Shown here: positions 16,667 to 25,529 of the stretch, in pieces
Layout: each line of letters starts with the position of its first letter
How positions within the stretch are numbered: the first letter of the stretch is position 1
Assembly (NCBI RefSeq): GCF_014701095.1
Contig: NZ_AP023439.1
Coordinates: 3,956,001 to 4,020,000 of the forward strand
Direction: 5' to 3'
Source of the DNA: Streptomyces tuirus
GTDB lineage: Bacteria; Actinomycetota; Actinomycetes; Streptomycetales; Streptomycetaceae
DNA length: 64,000 bases
Position numbers and translations under genes: made by a program
The notes under the pieces: generated by a model
Seen by the model: only the letters and a program-made list of their open reading frames with translations
Told to the model about the DNA's origin: nothing
Database searches by the model: none

Positions 16667-17869
16667 GTGATCGACACCGGCGACATCGACGTCTACCTCG
16701 GCCTGGACGTCGGCAAGGGCGAACACCACGCCACCGCGCTCACCCCGGCCGGGAAGAAGACCTTCGACCGTAGACTGCCCAACAGCGAACCCAAACTCCG
16801 CGAGGTCTTCGCCAAACTGCAGGCCAAGCACGGCACCGTTCTCGTCATCGTCGACCAGGTCGCCTCCATCGGCGCCCTGCCGCTGACCGTCGCCCGCGAG
16901 CTCGGCTGCCATGTCGCCTATCTGCCCGGCCTGACCATGCGGCGGATCGCCGACCTCTACCCCGGCGAGGCAAAGACCGACGCGAAGGACGCGTTCATCA
17001 TCGCCGACGCCGCCCGGGCAATGCCTCACACGCTGCGGTCGGTCGACCTCGACGACGAGACGATCGCCGAGCTGCAGATGCTCGTCGGCTTCGACGACGA
17101 CCTCGCCGCCGAAGCGACTCGCCTGTCCAACCGGCTGCGGGGCCTGTTCACGCAGATCCACCCGCATCTGGAACGGGTCCTGGGCCCGCGCATGCAGCAC
17201 CCGGCCGTGCTCAGGCTGCTGGACCAGTTCGGCTCGCCGGCCCAGATCCGCAAGGCCGGACGCCGACGGCTCGTCACCCTGATCCGGCCGAAGGCGCCCA
17301 GGATGGCCGAACGGCTGATCGACGACGTGTTCTCCGCGCTGGACGAACAGACCGTCGTCGTCCCGGGCACGGATGCGGCCGCGCTGATCGTCCCCAGCCT
17401 CGCCTCCTCGCTCCAGGCCGTGCTCGACCAGCGCAAACTGCTGGCCCACCGGATCGAGGAACTCCTGGAGGCCCACCCTCTTTCCAAGGTCCTGATGTCC
17501 ATGCCCGGCATCGGCATCAGGACCGGAGCCCGCATCCTCATCGACGTCGGTGACGGCACCGCGTTCCCGTCCGCCGCCCACCTCGCCGCCTACGCCGGCC
17601 TCGCTCCGGCGACCCGGACCTCCGGGTCCTCCATCCGCGGGGAACAGCCCTCACGGAGAGGAAACAAGCAGCTCAAACGCGCCTTCTTCCTCTCCGCGTT
17701 CGCCGCACTGGCCGACCCGGCCTCCCGCACCTACTACGACAAGAAGATCGCCCAGGGAAAGCACCACACCCAGGCCATCCTCTGCCTCGCCCGACGCCGA
17801 GCCGACGTGCTCTTCGCGATGCTCCGCGACGGCACCTTCTACCAACCACCAACCCCGACCACCCCTTGA
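16667..17869 (+). CDS. IS110-family transposase (DEDD type), apparently intact
   Basis: A 400-residue transposase. The N-terminal RuvC-like DEDD domain shows the first Asp in YLGLDVGKGEHHATAL, further acidic residues in VIVDQVAS and KTDAKDAFIIADAAR. The C-terminal Transposase_20 domain contains MSMPGIGIRTGARIL and YAGLAPATRTSGSSIRGEQPSRRGNKQLKRAFF with the conserved serine, ending LARRRADVLFAMLRDG. GTG 16667 follows a CCGGAGGA ribosome site. IS110 elements lack clear inverted repeats, so element ends are only roughly 16.45 and 17.9 kb. Confidence 0.85.
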   Translation: MIDTGDIDVYLGLDVGKGEHHATALTPAGKKTFDRRLPNSEPKLREVFAKLQAKHGTVLVIVDQVASIGALPLTVARELGCHVAYLPGLTMRRIADLYPGEAKTDAKDAFIIADAARAMPHTLRSVDLDDETIAELQMLVGFDDDLAAEATRLSNRLRGLFTQIHPHLERVLGPRMQHPAVLRLLDQFGSPAQIRKAGRRRLVTLIRPKAPRMAERLIDDVFSALDEQTVVVPGTDAAALIVPSLASSLQAVLDQRKLLAHRIEELLEAHPLSKVLMSMPGIGIRTGARILIDVGDGTAFPSAAHLAAYAGLAPATRTSGSSIRGEQPSRRGNKQLKRAFFLSAFAALADPASRTYYDKKIAQGKHHTQAILCLARRRADVLFAMLRDGTFYQPPTPTTP

Positions 17870-18429
17870 CCAAAGTCATAGGGGCACCCCCCCGTGACCG
17901 GGCCTGTTCCTGCTTGCATCACTGCGCACTGCCCCGCAGGTCATCATCTCGGGTGCGCTTGTGACACCGCCGAACTCATTGGCGCTGTATGAGGTGGACC
18001 CAACCCCCGGGGGCCGGTGACGCTCGCTCAATTCCCCCGCTTGCGCGAGCAGTCGCGTACAAGGGGCAGGCAGGTGCGTCCCCCCGTCGTCTGTCCGCTC
18101 CACGTGCGGCCCTAGTGAGGGCTGATGCAGGGATCACAGGCGCCACCTCGCACCGGATGGCCTGACGGATCCCAGTTGGCCGGACGGTGGCGCAGGGACG
18201 CACATCCAGATGACTTCTATAACGACAGGGACACGTATGTGTCGATGTTGTGTACGATGCAACCGTCTTGTGAATAGTCTTCTATCGAGACACCAGTGAA
18301 CTAATCGCACGCATGTCTGGCGGAAGGCATGAGCAACCGGCGGGTGAGGGGGGCCTCGTACCGCCGGAACCGGGCACGGGGCCCGGAAGCCAGTGGGGAG
18401 CTGGCCGGAAGCTCAGGGGAATAAGCAAA
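17870..18429. other. regulatory region upstream of the polysaccharide module
   Basis: About 560 bases with no convincing gene. Composition becomes AT-richer from about 18215, where the promoter for the dehydrogenase operon would be expected. No confident promoter hexamers can be assigned by eye. Confidence 0.4.
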
Positions 18430-19689
18430 ATGAAGAACATAGTCGTGGCCGGACAAGGCTACGTCGGGCTTCCGCTTGCAGTGGAAGCGGTCAGGGCGGG
18501 GTACGACGTCGTGGGTTACGACGTCGACGAACAGAAGATCGCCAGTCTGCAAAGCGGAAACTCATATATAGAGGACATCGGCTCCGAGACCATCTCGGAG
18601 ATCCTCCGGACGAACCGCTATACCCCCTCCTCCCAGGGCCGGGAGATGAAAGGGTTCCACGTCGCGATCATCACCGTTCCGACCCCGCTCCGGGACGGCG
18701 ACCCGGACCTGTCCTACATAGAGAGCGTTGCCGAAACAGTCGGCCGGTTCATCGAAAAGGGCCAGCGCCAGACGGTTGTCCTGGAGTCGACCACATACCC
18801 CGGTACCACCAGGGACGTGCTCATCCCGATCCTGGAGCGGGTCTCGAACCTCACCGCCGGCGTCGACTTCCACGTCGGCTTCAGCCCCGAGCGGATCGAC
18901 CCGGGCAACAAGGCCTGGGCCTTCCGCAACACTCCGAAGATCGTGTCGGGGCTGGGCGACGAATGCCTGCGCAGGGTCAGTGAGTTTTACAGCTCGGTGT
19001 GCGACAACGTCGTAACCGCCAAGGGGCTGGAAGAGGCCGAGCTGGCGAAGGTAATGGAGAACACCTTCCGCCACGTCAACATCGCACTTGTCAATGAGCT
19101 CGCGGCCTTCGCCGACGAACTCGACATCGACGTATGGCACACGCTGGACCTTGCCGCCACCAAGCCGTTTGGCTACATGAAGTTCACGCCGGGACCCGGT
19201 GTCGGCGGCCACTGCCTGCCGATCGATCCCGCCTACCTTGCATGGCACGTCAAGAAGCGGGTCGGCCGGCCCTTCCGGTTCGTGGAGACCGCGAACGAGA
19301 TCAACCGGGCCCAGCCCCGGTACGTGGTGGACCGTCTGGCCCGGCTGCTGAACAGCCAGCGGACGTCGGTGAACGGCGCAAAGGTCCTGATGTACGGCTA
19401 TGCCTACAAGAAGGACAGCTCTGACTACCGTGAGTCTCCGGCAATTGAGATTCGCGCGCTGCTCAGGTCGCTCGGTGCCACGGTCGACGTGGTCGACTCC
19501 TATGTAGCTCGTCAGGGGATCGAGGACGTCGAGGGCGCTATCGGCCCCGATCAGACTTCGCAGTACGACGTCGCTGTGATCGTCACCGATCACAGCGACG
19601 TCGACTACGAGAAAGTCGTCCAGAACTCAAAGTTGGTTTTGGACACACGGAACGTCGGTTGTGTGGCCGACAACCTAGAGCTGCTCTAG
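18430..19689 (+). CDS. nucleotide-sugar dehydrogenase (UDP-glucose or UDP-HexNAc 6-dehydrogenase family)
   Basis: A 419-residue enzyme that should oxidise the C6 alcohol of a UDP-sugar to a carboxylate with 2 NAD+. The Rossmann start MKNIVVAGQGYVGLPLAVEA (GxGYVG at 8-13), VESTTYPGTTRD (about 119-129), FSPERIDPGNK (about 151-161), and the catalytic Cys262 in GVGGHCLPIDP are present. The SPERIDPGN version leans towards the WbpA-like UDP-GlcNAc branch, but UDP-glucose is possible. ATG 18430 starts exactly at the Rossmann strand. It heads a three-gene run with a membrane peptide and a GT2. Confidence 0.85.
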   Translation: MKNIVVAGQGYVGLPLAVEAVRAGYDVVGYDVDEQKIASLQSGNSYIEDIGSETISEILRTNRYTPSSQGREMKGFHVAIITVPTPLRDGDPDLSYIESVAETVGRFIEKGQRQTVVLESTTYPGTTRDVLIPILERVSNLTAGVDFHVGFSPERIDPGNKAWAFRNTPKIVSGLGDECLRRVSEFYSSVCDNVVTAKGLEEAELAKVMENTFRHVNIALVNELAAFADELDIDVWHTLDLAATKPFGYMKFTPGPGVGGHCLPIDPAYLAWHVKKRVGRPFRFVETANEINRAQPRYVVDRLARLLNSQRTSVNGAKVLMYGYAYKKDSSDYRESPAIEIRALLRSLGATVDVVDSYVARQGIEDVEGAIGPDQTSQYDVAVIVTDHSDVDYEKVVQNSKLVLDTRNVGCVADNLELL

Positions 19690-19796
19690 ACGGAGCAGCC
19701 AGGGATACGAGACGGGAGCCCCTCCCGGGGTCCAAACCCGTCAAATCATGAATGCGTAACAACCACTTACCCATCACTATTCCTTGGGGGGTTTAT

Positions 19797-20012
19797 ATGT
19801 CTGGACGCGCGCAGCTTGCGCAAACCGGTCTGCCCGTGCTCGTCCTCGGCGGCGTTACCATCCCGTTCGGTATGTATCTGGCCCTGGCCGTCACCGTCGC
19901 CGCTCTCGGCCTCATACTCTTCCTGAAGTTCGGTTGGCGCCGCCACCTCACGGCCGGCCAGCTGGCTCCCGCGAAGGGCGCTACCACCGAGCGCCGTCGG
20001 CACGGTAAGTGA
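19797..20012 (+). CDS. small single-span membrane protein
   Basis: A 71-residue protein with a hydrophobic middle (about 15-42: VLVLGGVTIPFGMYLALAVTVAALGLILFL) and a basic C-terminus (KFGWRRH, ERRRHGK). ATG 19797 follows TTGGGGGG as ribosome site. Its stop overlaps the GT2 start by GTGA, implying coupled translation and a working partnership with the glycosyltransferase. I know no family for it. Confidence 0.65.
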   Translation: MSGRAQLAQTGLPVLVLGGVTIPFGMYLALAVTVAALGLILFLKFGWRRHLTAGQLAPAKGATTERRRHGK

Positions 20013-21475
20013 GCAGAGCACGTCGCCCGCCGGTGCTGACAGCCCATCAGCACCGGTCGGCAACCGTCCTGATGGGCATGATCATTCTTCTTCTCCTCGC
20101 TGGGTGGGCCACGCACCACACCATGACGGTTCTCGCCACCGACCCAGCGACGCGGAGCCGTGCCACCTTCGTATTCTCCGGCCTGTTCGCGATCTTCGTT
20201 ATCCAGACGCTGCTGTACCACCTGGAACGCGCCCCGAGAATGACGCCGCGTATCGCCCGGCGCCTCAACGGGCTGCACGCAGCAGTCCTCGTACCCGCCT
20301 ACAACGAGGACCCCGGATATCTCAAACTGGGCCTTCAGGCTTTCCTCGCTCAAACCCGCCTTCCGGACTCCGTCCACATCGTCGATGACGGGTCCACGAG
20401 CACGGACTACGCCGAGGTGCGGACCTGGTGGGAACGTGCTGCTGCGGAGAAGGGCGTGGCTACCACCTGGCAGCGCGTCCCTAACGGGGGCAAGCGCAGC
20501 GCCCAAGCCCACGGGGTGCGCGTCAGTCCCGACGCGGACATCTACGTGACGTGCGACTCCGACAGTTGCTTTGCCCCCACTGCCCTTGAGAACCTCCTGA
20601 CTCCGTTCTCACGGGCCCGGGTGCAGTCCGTTGCTGGAGTCGTGGTTGCCACGAACAATCGGGCGAACTGGTTCGTACGGATCATGGACCTGTGGTTCAC
20701 CGTCTGCCAGCTCGTCGACCGTTCAGGGCAGTCGGCCGTGGGTGCCGTCATGGTCAACTCTGGTGCCATCGCGGCCTACCGGGCGGGCGTCATCCGGGAC
20801 AACCTCGACGGCTATCTGAACGAGACGTTCATGGGGCGCGGCGTTGGCTTCTCTGACGACTCCATGCTCACCCTTTTCGCGCAGGAACGCGGCCTGACGG
20901 TGCAGCAGCCTCGCGCGATCTGTTTCACGGCTATGCCGGAGAAGTGGTCGCACTTCAACCGCATGTACCTGCGGTGGATGCGGGGCTCAACCATCCGCTC
21001 CATCTGGCGTATGCGCTACCTGTCGGCCCGGCGTCCCGCATTTTGGCTGCACATCGTGCGCTGGGTGCAGATGATCCTCACCCAGGCCATCACGGCGTGG
21101 CTGCTGATTGCGGAGCCGATCGTCAACCGCGAGCCGCCGCCGGTCACGATGCTCATCATCCCCCTCCTCATTGGCTGGGCGCAGGGGTTGCGATACCTGA
21201 GCGTCATCCGCTCCGACGAACGGATTCGCTCACGGATCCTCACCTGGTTGGCGATGCCCGTCGCCATTGCCATCGCGTGGACAGTACTGCGCTGGCATCG
21301 CTGGTACGGGGCTCTGACGTGCCTCAAAACTGGCTGGGGCACCCGGCAGAACGGGGCTGAGGTTTCCCTGGAAACAAGCGCCACACCAGACCCGACAACG
21401 CCAAAGCTCTACGACCCGCTCGACGATTCCACACTGAAGATCAGACAGTACCGGTCGATGTCCTCGACCTCTTGA
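20009..21475 (+). CDS. processive family 2 glycosyltransferase, hyaluronan-synthase-like
   Basis: A 488-residue membrane enzyme. Two N-terminal transmembrane helices (about 17-40, 53-71) precede a GT-A domain: VLVPAYNE (94-101), DDGS (126-129, UDP binding), DSD (183-185, metal), SDD (282-284, catalytic base region) and NRMYLRWMRGS (317-327, equivalent of Q/RxxRW). Three or four C-terminal helices follow. This arrangement matches class I hyaluronan and chitin synthases, which polymerise and export a polysaccharide. The adjacent dehydrogenase would supply a uronic-acid nucleotide. The polymer itself is inference. Confidence 0.85.
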   Translation: MSRARRPPVLTAHQHRSATVLMGMIILLLLAGWATHHTMTVLATDPATRSRATFVFSGLFAIFVIQTLLYHLERAPRMTPRIARRLNGLHAAVLVPAYNEDPGYLKLGLQAFLAQTRLPDSVHIVDDGSTSTDYAEVRTWWERAAAEKGVATTWQRVPNGGKRSAQAHGVRVSPDADIYVTCDSDSCFAPTALENLLTPFSRARVQSVAGVVVATNNRANWFVRIMDLWFTVCQLVDRSGQSAVGAVMVNSGAIAAYRAGVIRDNLDGYLNETFMGRGVGFSDDSMLTLFAQERGLTVQQPRAICFTAMPEKWSHFNRMYLRWMRGSTIRSIWRMRYLSARRPAFWLHIVRWVQMILTQAITAWLLIAEPIVNREPPPVTMLIIPLLIGWAQGLRYLSVIRSDERIRSRILTWLAMPVAIAIAWTVLRWHRWYGALTCLKTGWGTRQNGAEVSLETSATPDPTTPKLYDPLDDSTLKIRQYRSMSSTS

Positions 21476-21713
21476 CCCGTTCGATCTTTCCTCGTCCTGG
21501 CCCGGTCTCGCCTCGGGCACCGGGCCGGACGTGGTTGCCGCGTGCCGCTGCCGTCCACGCTCGTTGATGTCAGCGTTGGATGTCAGCGGAACAGCTCCGG
21601 CACCGGGCAAGCCTCCAAAGGCTCGTCCGGCCGGTCGGCCCAGCGCCACCAGACATGCAAGTTGCCTCATCAGGCGCAGCGTTGTGCCTCGGCGGTTGAG
21701 GAGCGTTGCAGAG
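21476..21713. other. intergenic region between convergent modules of the left element
   Basis: No gene seen. It contains a 25-base motif (21562-21586) that recurs in the right element at 25448-25472. Confidence 0.45.
21562..21586. repeat. motif shared between the two elements (copy 1)
   Basis: CGTTGATGTCAGC, two variable bases, then TGGATGTCAG, itself a direct repeat of GATGTCAG. The second copy is at 25448-25472; bases just upstream also align, so this is homologous sequence rather than chance. Confidence 0.6.
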
Positions 21714-22295
21714 TCAGTCCGACTCGCCCATCGTGCTGCGCAGCCAGTCCAGTGGGTCGGTCGCCAGGAGTTGGTCGGCCAGTTGGTTCGCCGTCTTCGT
21801 GACCAGGCGAGCGCGGCTGTTGTCGATCCACCGCTGTGCGTGCTGGTAGCCCTGGGCCTTGTACTCGATGCCCTGCAGCATGCATTCGAGCTTGTCCGCG
21901 TCTCGTGCGCAGATCGCTTCGGGAGATTCCCGGGACTCGTACTCGTTGATCAGATCGCGAACAGTGGAAGCGAGCACCTCGGGCATGCCTGCGACCTGGT
22001 CGGCGGTGACCACCTCGGGGTCCGCTTCACCGGCACCGTACTTCTTGGCCAGGTGGTTGACGTCCCCGGTTCTGGTCTCCTGGGAGTCGTGCCACACCGC
22101 CAGGAACGCGGCACGGGCAGGGTCTGCCCCCTCCAGCTTCGCGATGATCGACGCGATCAGCGAGGTGCGCCAGGAGTGCTCGGCAACGCTCTCCGGGTCG
22201 CGCACGCCGGCCATCCACCACCCGGTGCGCTTCGACTGCTTGAGCGTCCCCGCTTCGTACAGGAACCGTGCCACCTGGGTCAGCTCCTCGGTCAC
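21714..22295 (-). CDS. HD-domain phosphohydrolase (YfbR/HDDC2-like)
   Basis: A 193-residue HD protein. Metal-binding motifs are clear: the His in VAEHSWRTSLIA (about 42), the HD pair in FLAVWHDSQETRTGDV (about 73-74), and a later Asp in CARDADKLECMLQG. Relatives are 5'-deoxynucleotidases acting on dNMPs. GTG 22295 follows GAGAGGAG. It begins 13 bases after the XRE regulator stops, so the two are co-transcribed. Confidence 0.8.
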   Translation of the reverse strand: MTEELTQVARFLYEAGTLKQSKRTGWWMAGVRDPESVAEHSWRTSLIASIIAKLEGADPARAAFLAVWHDSQETRTGDVNHLAKKYGAGEADPEVVTADQVAGMPEVLASTVRDLINEYESRESPEAICARDADKLECMLQGIEYKAQGYQHAQRWIDNSRARLVTKTANQLADQLLATDPLDWLRSTMGESD

Positions 22296-22308
22296 GTCGA
22301 GTCTCCTC

Positions 22309-23454
22309 TCACGCCTCGGCGAGGCGGATCGCATACCTGATGCTGTCCAGTTCACGGCGAGCGCGCGCCGACAACTCCCGGCTATCCAACATCACTGGAA
22401 GCCGGTCGCGCAGGGCTTGGGTCGCTGTCGTGGATCGCAGCAGGTTCGGGCGGACGGCGACCAGGGACCACAGTGAGTGGACGGTCAGGTCGACAAATCC
22501 GTGGTGGGGAGCCAGCCCATGGGTGAAGTGGGAGAGCAACTTGTCTCCGGGCCAGTGCCCTGGCTGTCCGGCTGCGATGAAGTCGTCGGACAGTTCGAGG
22601 TGGCGGTTCTCGCCCACCCAGTACGCCCAGTAGTTCAGGTTCGCGGACTCGCCGCCGTCGTCGTCCAGCAGGACGGTGTTGACGAAATGGACCATCCGCT
22701 CGCGGTCGCCGTGCCGTGCGGCAACAGCCGCTACGGAGCGGGCGTTCAACCAGTCGGGGAGCCAGCCTGCGGGCCGTTCTGTGGCCTGCTGGTGAGTGAG
22801 CCATTGGAAAGTGTCGGCCTGGTCGTCATAGCCGGACAGATACAACGCCTGTCGTCGCAGCAGGAACTGCCGCTCGCCTCGCGCCTGTTCTGCGATCTCC
22901 CGCATCCGTGCGAAGAACCTGCGCCGGTCGATGGCCGGGAGCTCGGGACCTGAGGGAACGGGTCCTCGGCGGGGCCGCCGCGGCGCGGGTAAATCCCGAA
23001 TCGGCTGGGGCGGAACGCGCGTGAACGGCCATGCGAGGACCTCGACCAGGTCGCGCTGCATGACCCACGCCCCGAGCGGACTCTCTTCGGCGGATGTCTC
23101 CTCGTCCAGGGCGCCGGCCAGGAGAACGTCGGCCTCTGCCGCTCTTTCCAGGGTCTGCAGCAGGGCGGGAGACGTACCCATCTGCATGAGTCGGTGCCGG
23201 TGCACGAGCATCTGCCCGACCGGCAACGCGGGCAGGGGCCGACGCCCGGACTCCCAGCCCGCGATCGTGTCCGGCGAGACCTCCAACCGCTCGGCCACGT
23301 CGTCCTGCGTCCGGCCGAGCTGCTCCCGGATGACCCGGAATGTGTACCCGGAGATGGCCCCGATCCGAGGGCGCGAGGGCGTACCCCGACCGCCAGTGAG
23401 GGTTCGTCCTGGGAATGAAGGCACCTCAACCACCTGTCCCCGTGCGGGCCTCAT
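22309..23454 (-). CDS. XRE-family regulator with large C-terminal sensor region
   Basis: A 381-residue protein. The HTH_3/XRE domain is at about 38-95 (FRVIREQLGRTQDDVAERLEVSPDTIAGWESGRRPL). The remaining 290 residues contain an Arg/Pro linker (about 150-175) and a helical region (LRRQALYLSGYDDQADTFQWL, then NLNYWAYWVGE and LRDRLPVMLDSRELSARARREL). Long XRE proteins of this build are frequent in Streptomyces next to HD-domain and small unknown genes. It is divergent from the gene at 23553, with a 98-base shared promoter region. Confidence 0.8.
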   Translation of the reverse strand: MRPARGQVVEVPSFPGRTLTGGRGTPSRPRIGAISGYTFRVIREQLGRTQDDVAERLEVSPDTIAGWESGRRPLPALPVGQMLVHRHRLMQMGTSPALLQTLERAAEADVLLAGALDEETSAEESPLGAWVMQRDLVEVLAWPFTRVPPQPIRDLPAPRRPRRGPVPSGPELPAIDRRRFFARMREIAEQARGERQFLLRRQALYLSGYDDQADTFQWLTHQQATERPAGWLPDWLNARSVAAVAARHGDRERMVHFVNTVLLDDDGGESANLNYWAYWVGENRHLELSDDFIAAGQPGHWPGDKLLSHFTHGLAPHHGFVDLTVHSLWSLVAVRPNLLRSTTATQALRDRLPVMLDSRELSARARRELDSIRYAIRLAEA

Positions 23455-23552
23455 CCGTACCTGTACTGCCAGTCACTACAAGCGGGCAACGGTGCTCCCT
23501 AGCGTTCATGCAGTAGCGACTCCGCAACTGAGCGTATAGGGAAGGTGCGACC

Positions 23553-24170
23553 GTGGATGCCGATACGGCAGCAGGTACTCAGCCGGGAGAAGCCCCGCGC
23601 ACTGTCAGCGGGCTGGGTCCGGTCCGGGCGGTGGGACCCGGCAGGCTCATCCACTCCACCTCACACCGTCGCCTCGATACGGAGCACTGGCTGCTTGCGA
23701 CACTGCCGGCCACGCTGCGGGAGCGGGCTCGGTGGGAGTGGGAGGAGCGCCGGGTGGCACTCCTGCCCATGGGTGGACTCTTCTCCGCCGTGCGGATGCC
23801 CGAGTACCTGCTGACTGCTCTGAGCGGCGGTGCCGAGGCCGCCTGCGTGGACGACTTCCTGGCCGAGGCCCTCGGCGGCGGGCCGGTCATCTGCGACCCG
23901 CGCTTCTCGCGGTACTACGCGCTGGTGCCCGCCGACGTGTCCACGACGCCGCACCGGATGGCAGACACCTGGCATGCACTGGGGGTGAGTTGCCTTGGTC
24001 GCGGCAGTCACCTGGGAGTGCCGCGGCCGGATGCCGTGGACAGTCGACGCCCGTCGGCCTCTTACTGGTCGGTGCCGCTGAACTCTGCGGCGATGCTGTG
24101 CACTCCGCTCATGGTCGCCCGGCTGATCGCCGCTGGGCGGAGCTGCGTGGACACGGAGCCCGAGGCGTGA
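23553..24170 (+). CDS. unknown protein divergent from the XRE regulator
   Basis: A 205-residue soluble protein. Readable landmarks are HWLLATLPATLRERARWEW, a middle segment GPVICDPRFSRYYALVPADV and HALGVSCLGRGSHLGVPRPD, then YWSVPLN. The latter half recalls the nucleotide-binding part of small primase-polymerase-like proteins often found beside XRE regulators in Streptomyces, but I cannot point to catalytic residues. Its stop overlaps the next gene's GTG. Confidence 0.6.
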   Translation: MDADTAAGTQPGEAPRTVSGLGPVRAVGPGRLIHSTSHRRLDTEHWLLATLPATLRERARWEWEERRVALLPMGGLFSAVRMPEYLLTALSGGAEAACVDDFLAEALGGGPVICDPRFSRYYALVPADVSTTPHRMADTWHALGVSCLGRGSHLGVPRPDAVDSRRPSASYWSVPLNSAAMLCTPLMVARLIAAGRSCVDTEPEA

Positions 24171-24427
24171 GCAACACCTCGAACCCGTCATTCGCCGATA
24201 CGCCGTGGACGCATGCGTACGTGCGTCTGGCGAACCACTGCATCACCTGTGCGACGTGCAGGGCCGTGGACGAGGAGGGCGCAAATCTCGGGCTTACCTG
24301 TGGGGCGGCCGATCAGCTGAGCGAGCAGTACCGGCAGGCGCGGCGCGGTGGCATCGTCCCGACCTCCCCGGCCCAGGAGGTCTCCGAATGCAGGAGCGCG
24401 ACGAGAGCCAAGGACCGCTCTCATTGA
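24167..24427 (+). CDS. small cysteine-containing protein coupled to the preceding gene
   Basis: An 86-residue protein from GTG 24167, overlapping the upstream stop as GTGA. A cluster HCITCATCRAVDEEG...LTCG (about 23-45) holds four cysteines and a histidine in a possible zinc-binding arrangement. The C-terminus is basic. No family recognised; the overlap suggests it acts with the 23553 product. Confidence 0.55.
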   Translation: MSNTSNPSFADTPWTHAYVRLANHCITCATCRAVDEEGANLGLTCGAADQLSEQYRQARRGGIVPTSPAQEVSECRSATRAKDRSH

Positions 24428-24539
24428 AAGGACCGCTCTCGTTGATCAGAAGGGGATGGCGGGAGCCCCCGGGCGCCGGGTTCCAGGGCTGGTGCGGATG
24501 TGGTGCAGGCCCCCGCCTGCTAGGCCGGGCAACAAACAA

Positions 24540-24562
24540 CCCCCAGGTCCCTGACCTGGGGG
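24540..24562. terminator. terminator hairpin beside attachment-site copy 2
   Basis: CCCCCAGGTC and GACCTGGGGG with a 3-base loop, followed by TTT on the plus strand. Homologous to the hairpins at 15371 and 32896. Confidence 0.85.
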
Positions 24563-24569
24563 TTTCGCA

Positions 24570-24617
24570 TGGAGCGGGTGACGAGAATCGAACTCGCGCT
24601 CTCAGCTTGGGAAGCTG
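24570..24617 (-). repeat. partial tRNA-Gly copy 2 (junction between elements)
   Basis: Forty-eight bases identical to 32926-32973, the 3' part of the tRNA-Gly gene through the anticodon stem. The 5' half is missing, so this is an attachment site, not a gene. Confidence 0.9.
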
Positions 24618-25075
24618 CGATCATTTGGGGCCGGTCTGGGCGCTGACCTGGACCAATGCAAAGTCATGACTTCGTCTGGCTCAGCTGGATTCACCGTGAT
24701 TCCCCGCTGCTCCCCGCTCTATCTGGTGCGCTTGTGGTGCGGCGTCCGCGTCCCTGCCTGACTCTGCTGGTCCGTCGGCATCGCCGTAGAGGCCGGCTGA
24801 AAGTAGTTCCTTGGCTGCGTCGAGCCGCTCGGCGCAGTCGGGCATGAAGATCTCGCTCAGTGCCGGGTCCAGCGTCCCGAGACGGTGTAGATGGGTGACC
24901 AGAAAGCTCCGTCGCGCTGATCCTCTCAAGGTCGTCAGATTGCGTCGGGGGATCGAACTTGCCCTCCCGCGCTCCCGCAAGCCCCCCGAATGCCTCCCAC
25001 CGCCCCTGGAGACGCCGCAATCGAACCTGCCTTCTGGACACAGTTATTAGGTCAGTCAGCAGGAAGGGGAGAGCA
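24618..25075. other. attachment-site-flanking region of the right element
   Basis: No convincing gene. The first 130 bases align with those following copy 1 (a shared GCGCTGACCTGG, then CCCCGCTG and TCTGGTGCGCTTGTGGTGCGG at matching distances), so they belong to the conserved end of this element family and may hold integrase arm sites. Confidence 0.45.
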
Positions 25076-25279
25076 ATGAACCCGCCGAACGGATTTGGCG
25101 CCAACGGCATGGGGGTGTCCACCAACGGCTACCAGCACGGCAACCTGAGCAGGCAGCCCCCGCTGTGGTCAAGGCCATCACTGGCAAGTGAATCTACAAG
25201 TGAATCTAAGAGCGCCCGTTCCCTCCCGGGCTCAGTCCGTCGGGATGGGACGGGTCTCTCGGCCATGTCTCACTGTTGA
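25076..25279 (+). CDS. possible small protein, unknown
   Basis: A 67-codon frame with a good ribosome site (AGGAAGGGGAG) 5 bases before ATG. The product is Ser/Gly/Asn-rich (NPPNGFGANGMGVSTNGYQHG) with no domain, signal or membrane segment. It could be a truncated gene. Only the ribosome site supports it. Confidence 0.3.
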   Translation: MNPPNGFGANGMGVSTNGYQHGNLSRQPPLWSRPSLASESTSESKSARSLPGSVRRDGTGLSAMSHC

Positions 25280-25447
25280 CGCAGAGGCAGATAGATCAAC
25301 CACGCCAGTCGCAGATCATGATCCGTCCAGGGCTCAGACGCGCCCGTTACATCTGCTTTAGGAGTTCGATCCGTACGCGCTCCGGCGACTGGCGGCGACT
25401 GATGCGACTGCCGACCAGAGATGCTGGCGTTTGCCGTTGTCCGGCGT

Positions 25448-25472
25448 CGTTGATGTCAGCCATGGATGTCAG
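25448..25472. repeat. motif shared between the two elements (copy 2)
   Basis: Second copy of the GATGTCAG-containing 25-base motif, differing from 21562-21586 at two central bases. Confidence 0.6.
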
Positions 25473-25529
25473 AACCTTCTGATCAGTCGCTCTTCGTCCA
25501 GTGGAGCGACGGCGCCTTCCGGCGGTCGG

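Noticed and set aside
24570..24640. Functional tRNA gene
   Set aside because: Same reason: the 5' half of the cloverleaf is missing, so it is an attachment-site copy.
24681..24980. Integrase C-terminus at the right-element end
   Set aside because: The minus-strand frame lacks the integrase signature and its 3' part is just the conserved attachment-flanking DNA read in one of several open frames.
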